A stretch of DNA of 64,000 bases from Lates calcarifer (GCF_001640805.2 NC_066855.1:3180205-3244204); one strand, 5' to 3'; numbered from the stretch's first letter, positions 12,001 through 24,059 are shown. Notes: generated from the sequence alone by a model not told the origin. Program-made: numbers and translations.

Positions 12001-13525
12001 TCCTCTCCTCCAGCGGATGCCTTCCTGAAGGCGGCAGTCAGTATCCTCCCGGAGGTTCCTCGCTCCATCAGTGTGGAAGGGAAGCTCCGCTCCTCAGAGA
12101 GCTTCCTGCTGGACTTCATCAACAACTTCCTGGCCACGCTTCTGGTTGTCCCGGTAACCCACTGTGGGGACATTTAGTTCCTCCTCCCTCATGTGTTTAA
12201 ACAGCTCAGTTAGAGGTTCAGATGTGGGTTTAGAGGAGATGTACCCGGCCCATAATGTGTCTACATGTGTGTGTAGGACCATCCGGAGCATGGCGTGCTC
12301 TACCTAGTCCGAGGTCTGCTCAACATGGTCCAGGATTACACCTGGGAGGACAACAGTGACGCCAAGGTGCGGGTCTACATCAGCGCTCTGCCCCTGTTGG
12401 CTGCCATGAGCCAGGAAACCTACCTTTACTCCATCCCCAAAGGTACATGTAATAAAAATATCTCTTCACCTAGAAGACCATTTGTCTATTATACTTTCTT
12501 TATTAGAAAGATGACAAAATGAATTTGACTTTTCTTCAGACAACAGAAGTCTTTCAGAAGTCCCTAATCCTACTTAGTAAATATCACAGTTTAGTTCTGT
12601 ATAATTTAGATAACCAAGTCTTAAGTGTTGTAACTTCTGCTGCTCTGCTTCATGAGCAGGCTGTACTGTATAATATTTATGTGAGTGCTTTGATCAATCT
12701 TCAGAGAATTTCAGATTGGAGACTTTCTATTGTTGTTTTTTAATAATATTATAATGTAGCATAAGATATTTATAGCTATATTAATACTGTGTGTTCACCA
12801 GCCTACAAGCAGATTCACGTCATTTACATGTAGTGCTAAGACTCGCCTGTAACGCTACAAACCTGTTCTTCAGAAGCATTTTTTTTATCTTTTCTGGACT
12901 CAGTGGATTCCAATGAGACACTTTATGGAGGAGACCCCAAGTTTCTATCAGAGATCAACAAGCTGTGCGAGACCCTGATTGGACAGATCCTGGATCATCT
13001 GAAGGCACTCGGTCGTGACGAGGTGAGGACAAACGCAGACGTGCAGCGTTTTTGTTTCTTCTTTCTCATGATTCGCTCAGTTTTACAGAAAGTGGCTGCT
13101 GGCAGCCGACTCATTCGTACGTCAGGACTGTTCAACATCACTGTTTGTCAGTTCTTAGTAGCACTGCTTTTTACCCACCTGCAGCAGAGCACACGCCGTC
13201 AAGGCGCCGTAGCCTTCTCCCTGTTCGGTGTCCTGCTGGCTCACGGTGATCTGAGGAACAACAAGCTGAGCCAGCTGGCCGTCAACCTGTGGAACCTCAG
13301 CCACAAACACGGATACTGTGAGACACGAATCTCCGTGAGTTCACATCCACACCTCAGACTTCAGATTTTATTTAAAGAACACGCTTCATGTGAATGCAGC
13401 CTCACTGTCCTCTCTCGCCGCTCCAGGTTCGGACTCTGGAGTCCATCAAACACCAGGCTCAGCAGCCCAACATGACTCACCTGTCAGATACAGTCCAGAG
13501 GCTCACCCTGCAGTCCCGCACCTGA
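6009..13525 (+). CDS. vps35l: VPS35L, VPS35-like subunit of the retriever complex
   Basis: Scaffold of retriever (with VPS26C and VPS29), which works with the CCC/WASH machinery to recycle SNX17-type cargo from endosomes to the surface. 968 aa (human about 963). Exons: 6009-6025, 6684-6783, 6975-7157, 7263-7382, 7474-7498, 7660-7739, 7911-8039, 8171-8255, 8336-8392, 8499-8595, 8711-8758, 8875-8968, 9079-9279, 9382-9428, 9765-9876, 9968-10084, 10173-10226, 10333-10413, 10527-10589, 10708-10793, 10892-10972, 11138-11201, 11396-11494, 11602-11679, 11760-11874, 12014-12153, 12277-12442, 12904-13022, 13185-13334, 13427-13525. All phases agree. The N-terminus keeps [10 protein letters not shown] (residues 29-38), then a Ser run (about 53-63), DFEPW and [15 protein letters not shown]. 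Helical-repeat landmarks include [40 protein letters not shown] and [20 protein letters not shown]. The gene looks intact and is tail to tail with get4. Confidence 0.96.
11546..11566. repeat. (CA)n microsatellite in a vps35l intron
   Basis: A perfect CA dinucleotide run in the intron between the exons ending 11494 and starting 11602. Confidence 0.9.
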
Positions 13526-14310
13526 ACACCAAAGCCTGGTCTACAAGCTCGGTAAAAACATCTGTGCATCACACATCAGGTTTGTGTGAGTAAAAGATAA
13601 CAAGAAGCACAAAGAAGGAAAAAAATGCCTTAATGTATTTTGTGTGAGGACACTTGATGAACATTCAGGTGTGAATGTAGACAAGCATTTTGGATTCTAC
13701 ACACTCAGTTTGGATCAGATCGTAGACTGAAGTTAGAGAGGGCGGGTTTTGTGCCAAAATTAATGTTCAGGCTTAAAAACAAACAACTAATTAAACTATG
13801 ATAGGAAGCTACCATAGACGATTAAACCATGTACCGCTACCTTAAAGGAAAATTACCATTGTTAAAGAAGAAAAATGACATTCCTCTGCTGGTTCTCTGA
13901 TCTTTGAAATCGAGTCATAAGTGGGTTCAGAGAACTAAAGCAGAAAACAAGACCACCAGAGTCACACAGTGTCTGTTGATGTGGTTTTGCCTCAGTATTT
14001 TCTCAAAGTAAAAATGCTTCAAACGCTAAAAAAAAAAAACTGCTGCAGCACTAAAACAATTATTTTGCAGTGATACATCTTTGTCAGTGCTGTTATAAGT
14101 TCTGCTGGGTGCCCACTCAGTGTTATCTGCACCTACTTCAGAACAAACTAATGTACAACTGAATTTGCACAACTGTTCTCTGTATTGCAGCATAACCTAT
14201 CATCATTCACACCATATGTATATTGTAATAATACTGGTTTAATGATAGTGTTTTAACATGTTGTCCTCTTCATGCATTTGTAGAAATAAAGTCATTCTGC
14301 TTTGTATTTA
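13526..14310 (+). other. vps35l: vps35l 3' UTR
   Basis: Non-coding sequence follows the TGA at 13523-13525. The first canonical AATAAA lies at 14285-14290, suggesting transcript cleavage near 14305-14315. The extent is inferred from the signal alone. Confidence 0.6.
14285..14290 (+). terminator. vps35l: Polyadenylation signal of vps35l
   Basis: Canonical AATAAA, 760 bases after the stop codon. Confidence 0.6.
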
Positions 14311-16955
14311 AATATGACTATTTTAAAGACGAATGAGACAGGACAGCGTTTGTTTTCAAGACATTCTCAAACTCTTCTCAGTTGTAGTTTATTTACTCAA
14401 TTAGTGAATCATTGTAAAGGCAAACGCTCCCCTTTAGTTCTCAAAGGAAAAAATTATTAAATACAAAAGCTGTGATGATAGTCACTGACACACACACACG
14501 CGCACACACACACAGTGGGCCTTTGGTCACACACCTTTTTCACTGCCAGGAGAATCCTGACAAAACTGACTTTCAGGTTAGTTTAAAAAAAAAAAAAAAA
14601 TCTCCAAAAGTTTTGTTCTTTCTGCACCTGACAGTGATATGGGTAGTGATGTTAATGTAAAGGTTTTGTGATACTGTTTCATTTGTTATCTCTTTGGAAA
14701 ACATGTGCTGTCATTGAGGAACCTAAAAGTCAGTTTCGCCTGAATTCGCCCTCAGATGGTCGACCTCACTGGTGTAACAGCGAGGTCTGCAGGAAGAGCT
14801 GGTCACCAGAGAATCCTGATCTGATTTGGGACTTTTTAAACGTTTAAATACAACTCTGTTAAAGACGAGTGGTTTTAATAACTGTTTTTGTTGCACAGGA
14901 GTTTTATTATTTTCAATCTCTGATGACCGCTGCTGTTCACTAACTCTTTGCCACATCACTGGTCTCTTTGCTGTATCTTCAACACCAACATTAGATAGAT
15001 GCAATCACAGCAGAGCGTGTACACGGACAACTCAACACTACTCTATCTGTCCTTCTGTAGCACTAAGACATTGAGCCAGTCCAGTCGCGTACGGAATGCC
15101 AATATGGCCGATATTGAATCAATAAATTATGACATAAAGTAAAACATTTAGATGAACCAATAACCTGTGACATAATTCAGTACATTATTAAAACATCTAA
15201 TTATCATGAAAAGTTATTTCAGCAGTCTTATTTTCAGTTTAACTTGTACTTCCTGCTTTTTAATTTATTAATTTTTCACTGAAAATAAAACTGTTGAATA
15301 CACTTTCCAAAATTAGTTGAGTTTTAAATAATGCTTGAATTATTTTACAGTTTATTGGTTCATATTTATATTTTACTTGGTTGATTCATGTGATTATTTA
15401 TATCATGTCTTTATTTAATATTGGCCATTTTGAGCTTCCATATTCCCCCACAGATAATTACAATAATTAACATCACTCTACATTGGAAGACCTGTGGACA
15501 TTCCTAGTTACCTAGTTAATAAAAATTTTGATTTCACCAGGGGGATCTGACCCCTCTAGATTATCTGGAGCACAGTTAGGGTTTTAAAAAAAACTGAAAC
15601 AGTGAACTGACAAGACCTGGACTGATCGAATGTCACTACGAGGACAAAATGAAGCTGATGTGAGCAAAGTAACAAAAACTGGTGAGAGAAACAAACAGAG
15701 TGAACGTGTTCTCTTGAGAGCTGATGAAGTTAACACTGATTAACAGCAGCTATCGTACTGTGCACAGGCTGAACTCATGACGGACGTTTGATCCACCTCC
15801 AAGAGGAACTATTTAACAGAAATAAAAAGGAGAAACAGAATAAGAGACAAAAGACTAAGCCAGAAAATGGTCAGATAAGCAGCAGGTTTAAATATTAGCA
15901 TTTTATAGCATGCAAAGCAAGATTCACTCCAACAGACGGGTTTTCACAGTGTCTCATTTTGCTCCTCTCATCTTTACAGACCCCATGTGCTTCAAACACC
16001 TCTTTTCCAGAACTTTTTTTTGACTTCTGACGACTGTAACAAGGCCTCTTCCAACACGGTTTCTCTTGGAGATGGTGCAAACAAGCTCAGCAGCAGTTCA
16101 GCAAGTGCACATAGAAAAGTGAGACCTCTATACTGGAGCTATTTGTATACAGAAATCTCTATGTTTGTAGTAATTAATTCACTTGAGTAAAAAAAAAAAA
16201 TGACAGCCACCACTATGACCCATAGAGGAGACACTGAGCAGAAAAGGTGCGTTTGGTTGAAATTCAAGGTGATAATAACAGACACAGAGCGCTGATGTCT
16301 TTTATGTCCATAAAGCCAATGGACAAACTAGGGATGAGAAACTGAGAGGTGGCTTCAGCTACAAGAACAGTTTAATTTACTACCGAACAAGAGACCTTTA
16401 ACGGAATAAATGCAAAGAGCAGCAACTCCACGGCTCTGATTGAACCCTGTGTGGCTGGCTGACAAAACAGTTGGATATTTGTAGTGAGCTGACGAAACCC
16501 TCTAATAATGATGTAAATCAACATCATGCAGAGGGGGTTTCACTTGAGATGCTATCCTCTCCGCTGGGAGACTCCCATCTCTTGGGAGCAGGTCTTCACA
16601 GGGAGAGGACAGTTAATCTGTTGCTTGAAAATCATAAATCCTAAACACAGAGCAGGAGTCCCAAACTAACAAAATAATGATTAAAATAAAATAATATTAT
16701 CTTAATTATAATTCAACACAAGAAGAGTTTGCAGTTTGGCGCAGTCAGTCCAGGCTGTGCTGACAGGGGTGTTTTGGCCTGATTCTTATTCTGATTTTGG
16801 ACTGTATAGGTGGGTTGGGGTTTCTGGAAACAGCACGCCTCTGAAAACACAGAAGCCTCGTCTCATCCCTGTTGTCGAGGTGACGAAGGGAGGCGGGGTG
16901 GTCTTCCGCTTTTTTTTTTTGTGTTCGTTTGATTTACTTGTCCTGGGCTGTGGGC
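14311..16955. other. Intergenic between convergent vps35l and get4, including the get4 3' UTR
   Basis: No coding exon recognised. Contains a short CA-rich tract near 14489-14513, poly-A runs (14585-14600, 16188-16200) and A+T-rich sequence at 15100-15500. The part nearest 16955 is the minus-strand 3' UTR of get4; I saw no clear AATAAA on that strand, only an ATTAAA variant near 16368. Confidence 0.5.
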
Positions 16956-19900
16956 TCAGTCCAGCTCTATGGGGCTGCTGTCTTCCTGGGCTTCTTCAGC
17001 CCCGTCATCCTCCTCGCCCGACCCCATCAGGCTGTTCAGCAGGTTTCCTGCACGATTCAACAGAGTGATCATCGGTGTTTGTAGTGTAGATCAACATGTT
17101 GGGAAAAATGTGCATGAAAAAGTTAGATGAGAAGACTGATGCCACTCTCATGTCTGTACAGAAAATGTGCAGCTGAGGCCAGACGTTGGTTAGCTTAGCT
17201 TAGCTTAGCATAAAGACTGGAAACAAGGGGGGGGTTGGTCCACTCACCTAGCAGTCCACCGTACGATGGAGACTGTTTGGGTGGAACGCCAAAGAAAAGC
17301 TGTCCTATTCTGTCGAGATACTGAGGAGCCAGGAAGAGGAGGAGAGAGAGACATGGTTACGAAACCATAGACAAAGACAGTGACTGTAATATGTCATCAT
17401 GACATGAACAAAACAATGTTTCTAGGAGGGTTTCCATTCCACCCAGTCACCACCATAACCTCCATCATGTTCAAGGACATTTGTCCAAAGCTTTCCATCG
17501 ACCACCTGCAGCATCTAGAGCCTATTCTATCTCCTATCCTCATGTGACTCTATGTTCAATGAGGACACTTCACATTGGAGCCTAGTTATTCATCTCCTTT
17601 TTGCAAAAGCTGCATTTATTTACATTTTCTTTGCTGCCTTTGGATGGAGACCCACACCCACAACAACCGAGCATAAAGCAGTATCCGGACACTCACCTCA
17701 TTATACATGGGGTCCCTCTTCAGGGAGGGTTGATATTGTTCACATAACACTGTGAAAACTTTTAATTTACCCCTGGAGAAACAAACAGAACAATTTTAAG
17801 CATCAGCGCAGGTTTGAAGCATTAAAAGGTACAAGTTCATATATAACATGTTTTCTTACCCATCCACTGCCAGCAGCAGAAACCAGATAAAGTTTAGTAG
17901 AGGCTGGACGAAGGGAGGACCCTTCCCTATGGACGGGTGTTTCTCTGTGTAAGTGCTGAACACCACAGAAGCGCTGTTTTTGTTCTTTAAGCAGAGGAAC
18001 CTGAGGGGGTGAGTAGTGAGTTGAGAGAGGGGAAAGTCCAGAAATAGAAAAGGTGCAGACAGTAAAGACAAAAGGAGGCGATGGGAGAGAGGGACGGCAG
18101 ATCAGAAACACAGAGATTTACAAAGACGCTTTAATGGAACTGCTGACAAACAGAAAATGGATATGACTGCAGGCTGACATGCTGGAAATGGATCCATCAA
18201 TGTCACTTTCTCCCCTGCACACGCAGGTTCTGAAATCACACACACCTTAAATCTGGATCACATTTACTGGACATTTAAGACCACTGCTGCTCTCAAAACT
18301 AACACTGGTGCTTTGAGAATGTGGGAGTGACACTTCACTTACTGTAGGACGGCCTGCGCCACAAACATGTCGACCTCGCTGCGGAAGCCTCGTGACGCTG
18401 AATACTCCACCAGCATCTGTGCGCAGCCCTCTCCATCAGACGAATGAAGGAAGTGGTAACGAGACTCACTGTAGTTTTGCTCTGAACGCACAGAAATTTC
18501 AATATTTTAACAGTTAAGACATTGACTCACGCAGTTAAGATACTGATTTGCATGATTAACTGATTACCTTTCCACAAGGTGACCGCTAGCAGCTGATGTA
18601 GTTTTGGGTGACCCAACTTGCCAGATCCTCCCGTGGACCATTTCAAGGCTCTAGACACGAATGCTACTCTCTCCGGTGAGTTCTGGTCCATCAGGCTGAA
18701 CAGCTTAGCCAGGCTCTCTGCTCAGCAAACACACAAACAACCCAGACAACATCAGAGAATGTCTCCTCCTATCGAGATAGACCTTTTATTTAAGAGTAAG
18801 ATTTACCAGAAACGTTGGTGTATATCACTACCAGACTCCACTGGAAAAAGTTACTTTAGCTGCCATTTTAACTGCTCCTTTTTTCTGTTTTGATATTGTG
18901 TAACTCTGGCCTGTGAGAACATACTGTATGTATCGTTCACAACTGTACAGTAACAATACAAGACCAAATTTCCCAACTCAGCTGATGTTAACATGACTTC
19001 TCACACAATCAAAACAACAACACATATAAAACAACATCATAATTTGCAACTATCCATTCTTAAGCACCTAATTATAAAACTTTCCTCTGTGTGTCTTTTA
19101 AAGGATCATGGCTGCTACTTACCTAATATTTCATCTTCAACTTTTGTCTCAGATTTCTCCAACACCTCCAGCACCAGCATGGACAGATCTGCTGCACTGT
19201 TTTGCTGCAGACGAAAACACAACATATTGTATTTTTTAAAATCTATATCAGCATTTTCAGGACCAGAAGATGAGGCCTCATCAATCTATCTATTATGAAT
19301 TCACCACCCAACTGACAGGCTGATACTTGTGTGCACTCTTAAGCTGCACAGCCATATTTAAAAACTAATTTTACATATGCACAAAAAAGCAACTACTCTC
19401 AAACCCCAGATTTACATGTTGTTTCATCATTAATAACCTGTTGTCATTATCAGTGTTCTACACTGTTACATAAAGATGAATCCCTTATCTAAGTTAGTCT
19501 GTGTTTACGTGGCAAGTTTCACTTGTGGAAAACAAGACTAGATACTACTACTTAAATAACAGAAAATAGCCTCACAGCAAAACTGCTTTCTAACATGATA
19601 CTGGAGCAGAAATCTGGTATTTCATGTACCTGGTTATAGCTGAAGAAGAGCAGAGCGCCATTGTACATCAGCTCCCTGGCCTCAGCATGTTTAGCCTGTG
19701 ACATGTACCTAATGGAGGACAGAACTGTCAGCATTGCACATGAGGTGATGCTGTCTGCTTATCAGGACAGCCACAAGCTCTGTTGAATCACCCAAGACTA
19801 TTCCTGCAAAAGGAGATTCATGCACACTGGTCTTATTTTAAACACACAACAAGGAATCAAGGTGAATATAGAATGAGTTTAATAACTTTCCACCACAGTA

Positions 19901-20753
19901 GCCAGCTGCAACATTTCACATGTGATTTCAGGAGTAAATACAGGAGCACGCCAGTGATCACTGTGTGGTATGGGCTTAGGTGAAATGGTTTGGATCACAA
20001 CAAATTGTTTGATAAACTAGGCAGGTAGCCAGCCAATTTGGCAGTGCAACCAATTTGTTCATTACCCCACTAGCATCCATGTTTCTAAACAGTATTGGAG
20101 CAGATGTAATGTAATGTAATAATTCTGGCTAGACTAGACAAAAACACGTCCAGCTATTACAGCCCAGACTGCGGCGGAGCAGTGTGTGGCTAACTGGCTA
20201 AATGCTAACACAGCTGGACAGCTTCGATAAACACGTTTACGAGACCACAGCCGTTGGCAAAACAGTTGGCCCATACATTCGCTTATTTTGCGCGAGAAAT
20301 ATATTTACCGATTACACACATACTCAGACTGTCTGGCTGTCTTTCATTAGCAGCCCAGCTAACTCGGTTTTGGCTATCAATAGCAGTGTTGCTAAACATG
20401 TAGCTAGCTAACTAGCCGTTGAAAGATCGACAGCACAGCTGTCCAAACAAACAGACGGGACTATAGGAGTGGGTGGGTCCGTGGTGACATTCAACCAATC
20501 ACAAACGGGCAGGTAAAGAAGCAAGGTTGACAGCAGAATGATCTCGAACAGGCAGGCCCCAAAGCCGAATGACAATTAACAACTGAACCAACGAACACGA
20601 GACGATGTCTTACCTAAAAAATAACGTCCTGTACATCTGGTGTGCTTCATAGTAATCCCCTTTTTCTACACTTGCTCGCAGTTTTCCTTCGACCCTCTGG
20701 ACGCCTCCACGGTTCCTGGCACTGGAGCACCTCAGAGACTCCTGCTCCGACAT
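16956..20753 (-). CDS. get4: GET4 (TRC35/CEE), guided entry of tail-anchored proteins factor 4
   Basis: Cytosolic scaffold of the BAG6-UBL4A-GET4 complex, which passes tail-anchored proteins from SGTA to GET3/TRC40 for insertion into the ER. 323 aa (human about 327). Minus-strand exons: 20753-20614, 19708-19630, 19204-19123, 18717-18568, 18481-18343, 18000-17860, 17772-17697, 17320-17248, 17047-16956; every junction keeps frame. The start gives [20 protein letters not shown] followed by [20 protein letters not shown], nearly identical to human. Later landmarks are [71 protein letters not shown] and LFFGVPPKQ. It ends in SSPIELD then TGA, as in the family. The fold is a right-handed alpha-helical repeat array without catalytic residues. 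The gene looks intact. It is convergent with vps35l and head to head with the SUN gene. Confidence 0.96.
17088..17235. repeat. Teleost dispersed repeat (AGCTTAGCATAAAGACTGG family) in a get4 intron
   Basis: TTGGGAAAAATGTGCATGAA, TTAGATGAGAAGACTGATGC, CACTCTCATGTCTGTAC and TTAGCTTAGCTTAGC before ATAAAGACTGGAAACA follow the order of a very common percomorph non-autonomous repeat. It lies wholly in the last intron of get4. A related copy in the other orientation occurs near 27640. Confidence 0.6.
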
Positions 20754-20885
20754 CGTCGTTGCTCCGCAGCAGCGCTCTGTCTCTGGCACCGGAAAGCCTT
20801 AAACGGAACAGACCCTCTTCGCTTGCCGTAGCCGGTGAGGCGTAGTGGGTATCTGTTTGTTTGGGAGATTGTGGGAACACGGGTT
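20754..20885. promoter_or_regulatory. Candidate get4 promoter, possibly shared with the SUN gene
   Basis: A moderately CpG-rich stretch directly upstream of the get4 ATG (20753, minus strand). A plus-strand GT donor-like site (GCCG|GTGAGG near 20833) could end a leader exon of the SUN gene, whose first coding exon starts with an acceptor at 21885. The shared-promoter idea is inferred from head-to-head layout only. Confidence 0.3.
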
Positions 20886-21146
20886 CAAGTTTACGAAACT
20901 TTGAGACTGGCAAAGCACCCTGAATGCAGCATGGTCAGACTCTATTAAAAATACTGTAAGACACAGTGTATCAACAAAAAACAGCGATTTCACTTGTTAA
21001 ATTGTATATTATTCCCCTTAATTTTTATTTCTTGATCCATGAGCACATAAACTTTTGCATTTTAGATAAAATTTTACAAAGGAAATTCAGCTTTCATAAA
21101 CATTTAAACTTTTTTTAAGTTTGTGAACTGTGGACAGTTAAACATT

Positions 21147-21262
21147 TATTTCCCTCCCCTCAGGGACATTCAACATTACTTCTGGGACAATGCTGGTGAT
21201 TTTCTGGGGACCGGGGACATTTACTCATCTCACTGTCCCACCCGGTCTCCATCACTCACGAG
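21147..21262 (+). pseudogene. Decayed duplicate of a SUN-domain exon with its splice acceptor
   Basis: Compared with exon 22935-23108 of the downstream SUN gene, this block keeps the polypyrimidine tract and acceptor (TTTATTTCCCTCCCCTCAG against TTTATTTTCCTCCACTCAG). It also keeps long matches such as GGGGACATTTA and CTGTCCCACCCGGTCTCCAT. In the matching frame it reads G-H-S-T-L-L-L-G-Q-C-W and then TGA (21197-21199), followed by another TGA after CACTGCAAGAA. It is therefore broken. It ends where a SINE-like sequence begins. It represents a local duplication of an exon plus intron edge. Confidence 0.8.
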
Positions 21263-21430
21263 ACACTGCAAGAATGAAATGCTCAGAGAAGGGAGCAGCA
21301 GGGAGTCCAGCCCAGAGAAAACCCACACAGGAGGACATGCAAACTCCACACCCAGGCTCAAACCCAGAACCTTCTTGCTGTGAGGCAACAGTGCTAACCA
21401 CCAGACTACCATGCCATCCTGCAAATACAT
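21263..21430 (-). repeat. tRNA-derived SINE-like element
   Basis: Read on the minus strand from 21430 it gives TGGTGGTTAGCACTG (A-box like), TTGCCTCACAGCAAGAAGG, GGTTTGAGCC (B-box like) and GTGTGGAGTTTGCATGTCCT, the usual order in a widespread teleost tRNA-derived repeat. It abuts the decayed SUN exon copy. Confidence 0.6.
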
Positions 21431-21465
21431 TCAGTGCATGATAGAACTTTATTATCATGCAATAT

Positions 21466-21483
21466 ATATATATATAATATATA
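21466..21483. repeat. AT-rich dinucleotide run
   Basis: A short ATATAT run between the SINE-like element and the SUN gene. Confidence 0.7.
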
Positions 21484-21887
21484 TTTTTGAAAAATCACAG
21501 ATTCTTTTACATGAAGTGGGAGAGGTCATTAGAATGTGTGATTTAAACCTGATTTGCATAAAGAATGATTGAACGTTCTGTGGAACGATTATGAAGCTGA
21601 TAGAATCATCCACCGCAGTTCAACAACCAAGCATCAAAGATCCAGATTTCATTTGCATGTTTGCTCCTTTCAGATGTTCAGATGTACGTCTGATTATGGA
21701 GAACATTTATCTTAAGTTTTTTCACTTCTACCGTCAGGATTTCTCCTAATTCTTGGATTGGAAGTAAGTTACCAGCAGAGCTGCAGACTTGACACTTCAC
21801 ATGTGAACTTCATGTCTTTTTATTTAAGTTTGGTAAATTATAATGAAAAATGATGACTTGAGCCTCTGTCTTTCTAATTTTTCAGCC

Positions 21888-24059
21888 ATGCTGCGAAGAA
21901 GTAATCGCCTGCTAGAGGCAGGTTACTACACAGAGGAGGGAACGCCAAGAATTAAATATAAGGAGATTTTATACAGGTGAGTTGGTTTAGTGTTTGTGTG
22001 CTCATGCTGTGTTCTGCATGTAAGCATACAATCTTTTGTAATTTGTACTTTATCTTTTAGGGTCTTTCGGAAGAGGTGGACTTGGCAAAGTATAAACCCA
22101 TCGGCCGATACTACACGAGTGACGCTGAGGTGTGGGACCAGACCGACCTGACATCTGTGATGCAGACCAGAGGAATCAAGAGTAAGAACGTCCTCCCACC
22201 TGTCACCATAACAGTTTATTTTTACTGTGTTATCAAGCTTCAAACACCCTGTCTGTCTCTGTCTGCCATCACAACAGGTTGGATCTTTTCTACCAAGTCC
22301 GTCAGCTGTTTCCTGCTCATCCTCCTGTTTGCTTTCGGTGAGTGCTTCCACACTTCCCTGCTACAATCAATCATTTCTACTAAATGAGTCAAACCTGGAA
22401 CAGCTGGTTTTATTTTCATGTTTCTAATCTCTTGTTTCGTGTCCGTCAGGAATCCCACACATGTACTTTAATTTAAACGGAGCACAGACGAACCTCGACA
22501 TGGACCTGAACATCACTCTGACACACAAACTACCAAACTTTGCAGTGGAATCGCAAGGTAAGAAATCCTGACCATCTTCATCTGCCATTATGACTCATAC
22601 ATGTGCTGTATTGTGGAACTTATTTGGTTGATTTCTACCTCTGTATGTGCGACTGACTGTTTGTCCAGGTGCCAGAGTTTTGCAGCATTTATCTACGGAC
22701 ACATATTGGCCCCGAAAATCCATTGGACTTGTGTGGGACAGAATATTCTACTGGCTCTATTCCTCCCAAACACAACGACAGGTGATTCAGGTAGGAATCA
22801 CACAGCCACACTCATAAAATGCTACATCAGCCGTCATTAATTTAAAGTGTATTATAATTCCTCTTTTGCAACTTGTGGTATTTACTGTGAATCAATTAAA
22901 GTTGACACTTCAGCATTTATTTTCCTCCACTCAGGGTCATTCATCATTACAACCTGGACGATGCTGGTGCTTTCCTGGGGACAGGGGACATTTATTCATC
23001 GAACTGTCCCACCCGGTCTCCATCACACATGTGACACTTGGTCACATCACTAAGAGTCAGTCACCCTATGGCAGCATCGCGAGCGCATCCAGGGAGTTTT
23101 CTATCTACGTAAGTTACATATTTTCTGTAGCTATCCTGAAGATATCCTGCAGACTTGTATTATTATGAACAACAACATGTTACATTGACCTGTTTGTCTC
23201 TTTATCTTCCAGGGAATGAGGACAGAGGCTGATGCAGGGACTGATTTGGGAAGACTGACTTACGATCAAGACGGAGTAGCATTTCAAACTTTCAAACTCA
23301 CTGTGAGTGTGATTTGTGGCGCAGCAGAGCTCTCGCTATTTTAAAGTCAGAAAACTGCTGCAGCTGAACTGTGTTATAGATGTGGAGCTGCCATTAAAAC
23401 TAGATGCAAAACATGCAAATATCACACAGATGCTACCTGACTGTCTTTATTAACGCTCTCTCTCATGTTTCCTTTCAGAATTCAGACGACGCCATCTTCA
23501 GGTACGCGAAGCTCCAGGTGGAGAACAACTGGGGGAACGTGGACTACACCTGCGTCTACAGCTTCAGGGTTCATGGTAAGGTGAGGGAGGGGCTTGATAA
23601 ATATGGGTCCTGATCTGTGAAGGCAAATCAATCTCAAAACACTAAATTTAATTTCAATTTTTGCATTGTAATAGAATTTCTATTCATTAAAATATTAGCA
23701 AGCATACAGGAGTTTGATCCTCAATGAAACAGGTGAGGTAAAAACAGGTAAGTGCTTACATGAAGGCAACTGGATGATTCACTCATTTGAAAGGTTTCTT
23801 CAGTTCTAACTCAGGTGAGTCCCAGGAATTTAATGTCGTAACACCTTGAAAGTAGTTATATTATAATAATTTCTACCAATTTCCAAACTGCATGTTTCTA
23901 GATGTTTTGAGTTTGATTTACCTTCATTCTTTGGTGACTCATTGGCATATTAAATTTGAATTTGAACTTTTTTTAATAATAAAAATATTTACATTTAATT
24001 ATTTTCTCTCTGTCTGTACAGGGTGTACCCTGCCTTTCGCCCAGTGTCAGCAGAGATAA
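21888..24059 (+). CDS. Short SUN-domain protein (SUN3/SPAG4-like architecture; possible sun1 relative)
   Basis: SUN proteins span the inner nuclear membrane and bind KASH peptides to bridge nucleus and cytoskeleton. Exons: 21888-21976, 22061-22181, 22278-22337, 22450-22557, 22669-22790, 22935-23108, 23213-23302, 23479-23575, 24022-24059. From exon 2 onward phases agree and give 269 residues: a single membrane segment near WIFSTKSVSCFLLILLFAFG, a short lumenal linker, then a SUN domain (FAVESQGARVLQHLSTDTYW, GRCWCFPGDRGHLFIELSHP, HITKSQSPYGSIASASREFS, LGRLTYDQDG, NNWGNVDYTCVYSFRVHG). Almost no coiled coil precedes the SUN domain, unlike SUN1/SUN2. Exon 1 (MLRRSNRLLEAGYYTEEGTP...) looks like a SUN1/2 N-terminus but ends in phase 2, whereas exon 2 needs phase 0; spliced as seen, a TGA appears at 22149-22151. 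It is either a pseudogene-like 5' end, a sequence error or another first exon. The position next to get4 recalls human SUN1. Confidence 0.8.

Noticed and set aside
22076..22181. Translation start of the SUN protein at 22076
   Set aside because: The codon there is GTG, not ATG; no in-frame ATG lies upstream of it within the exon.
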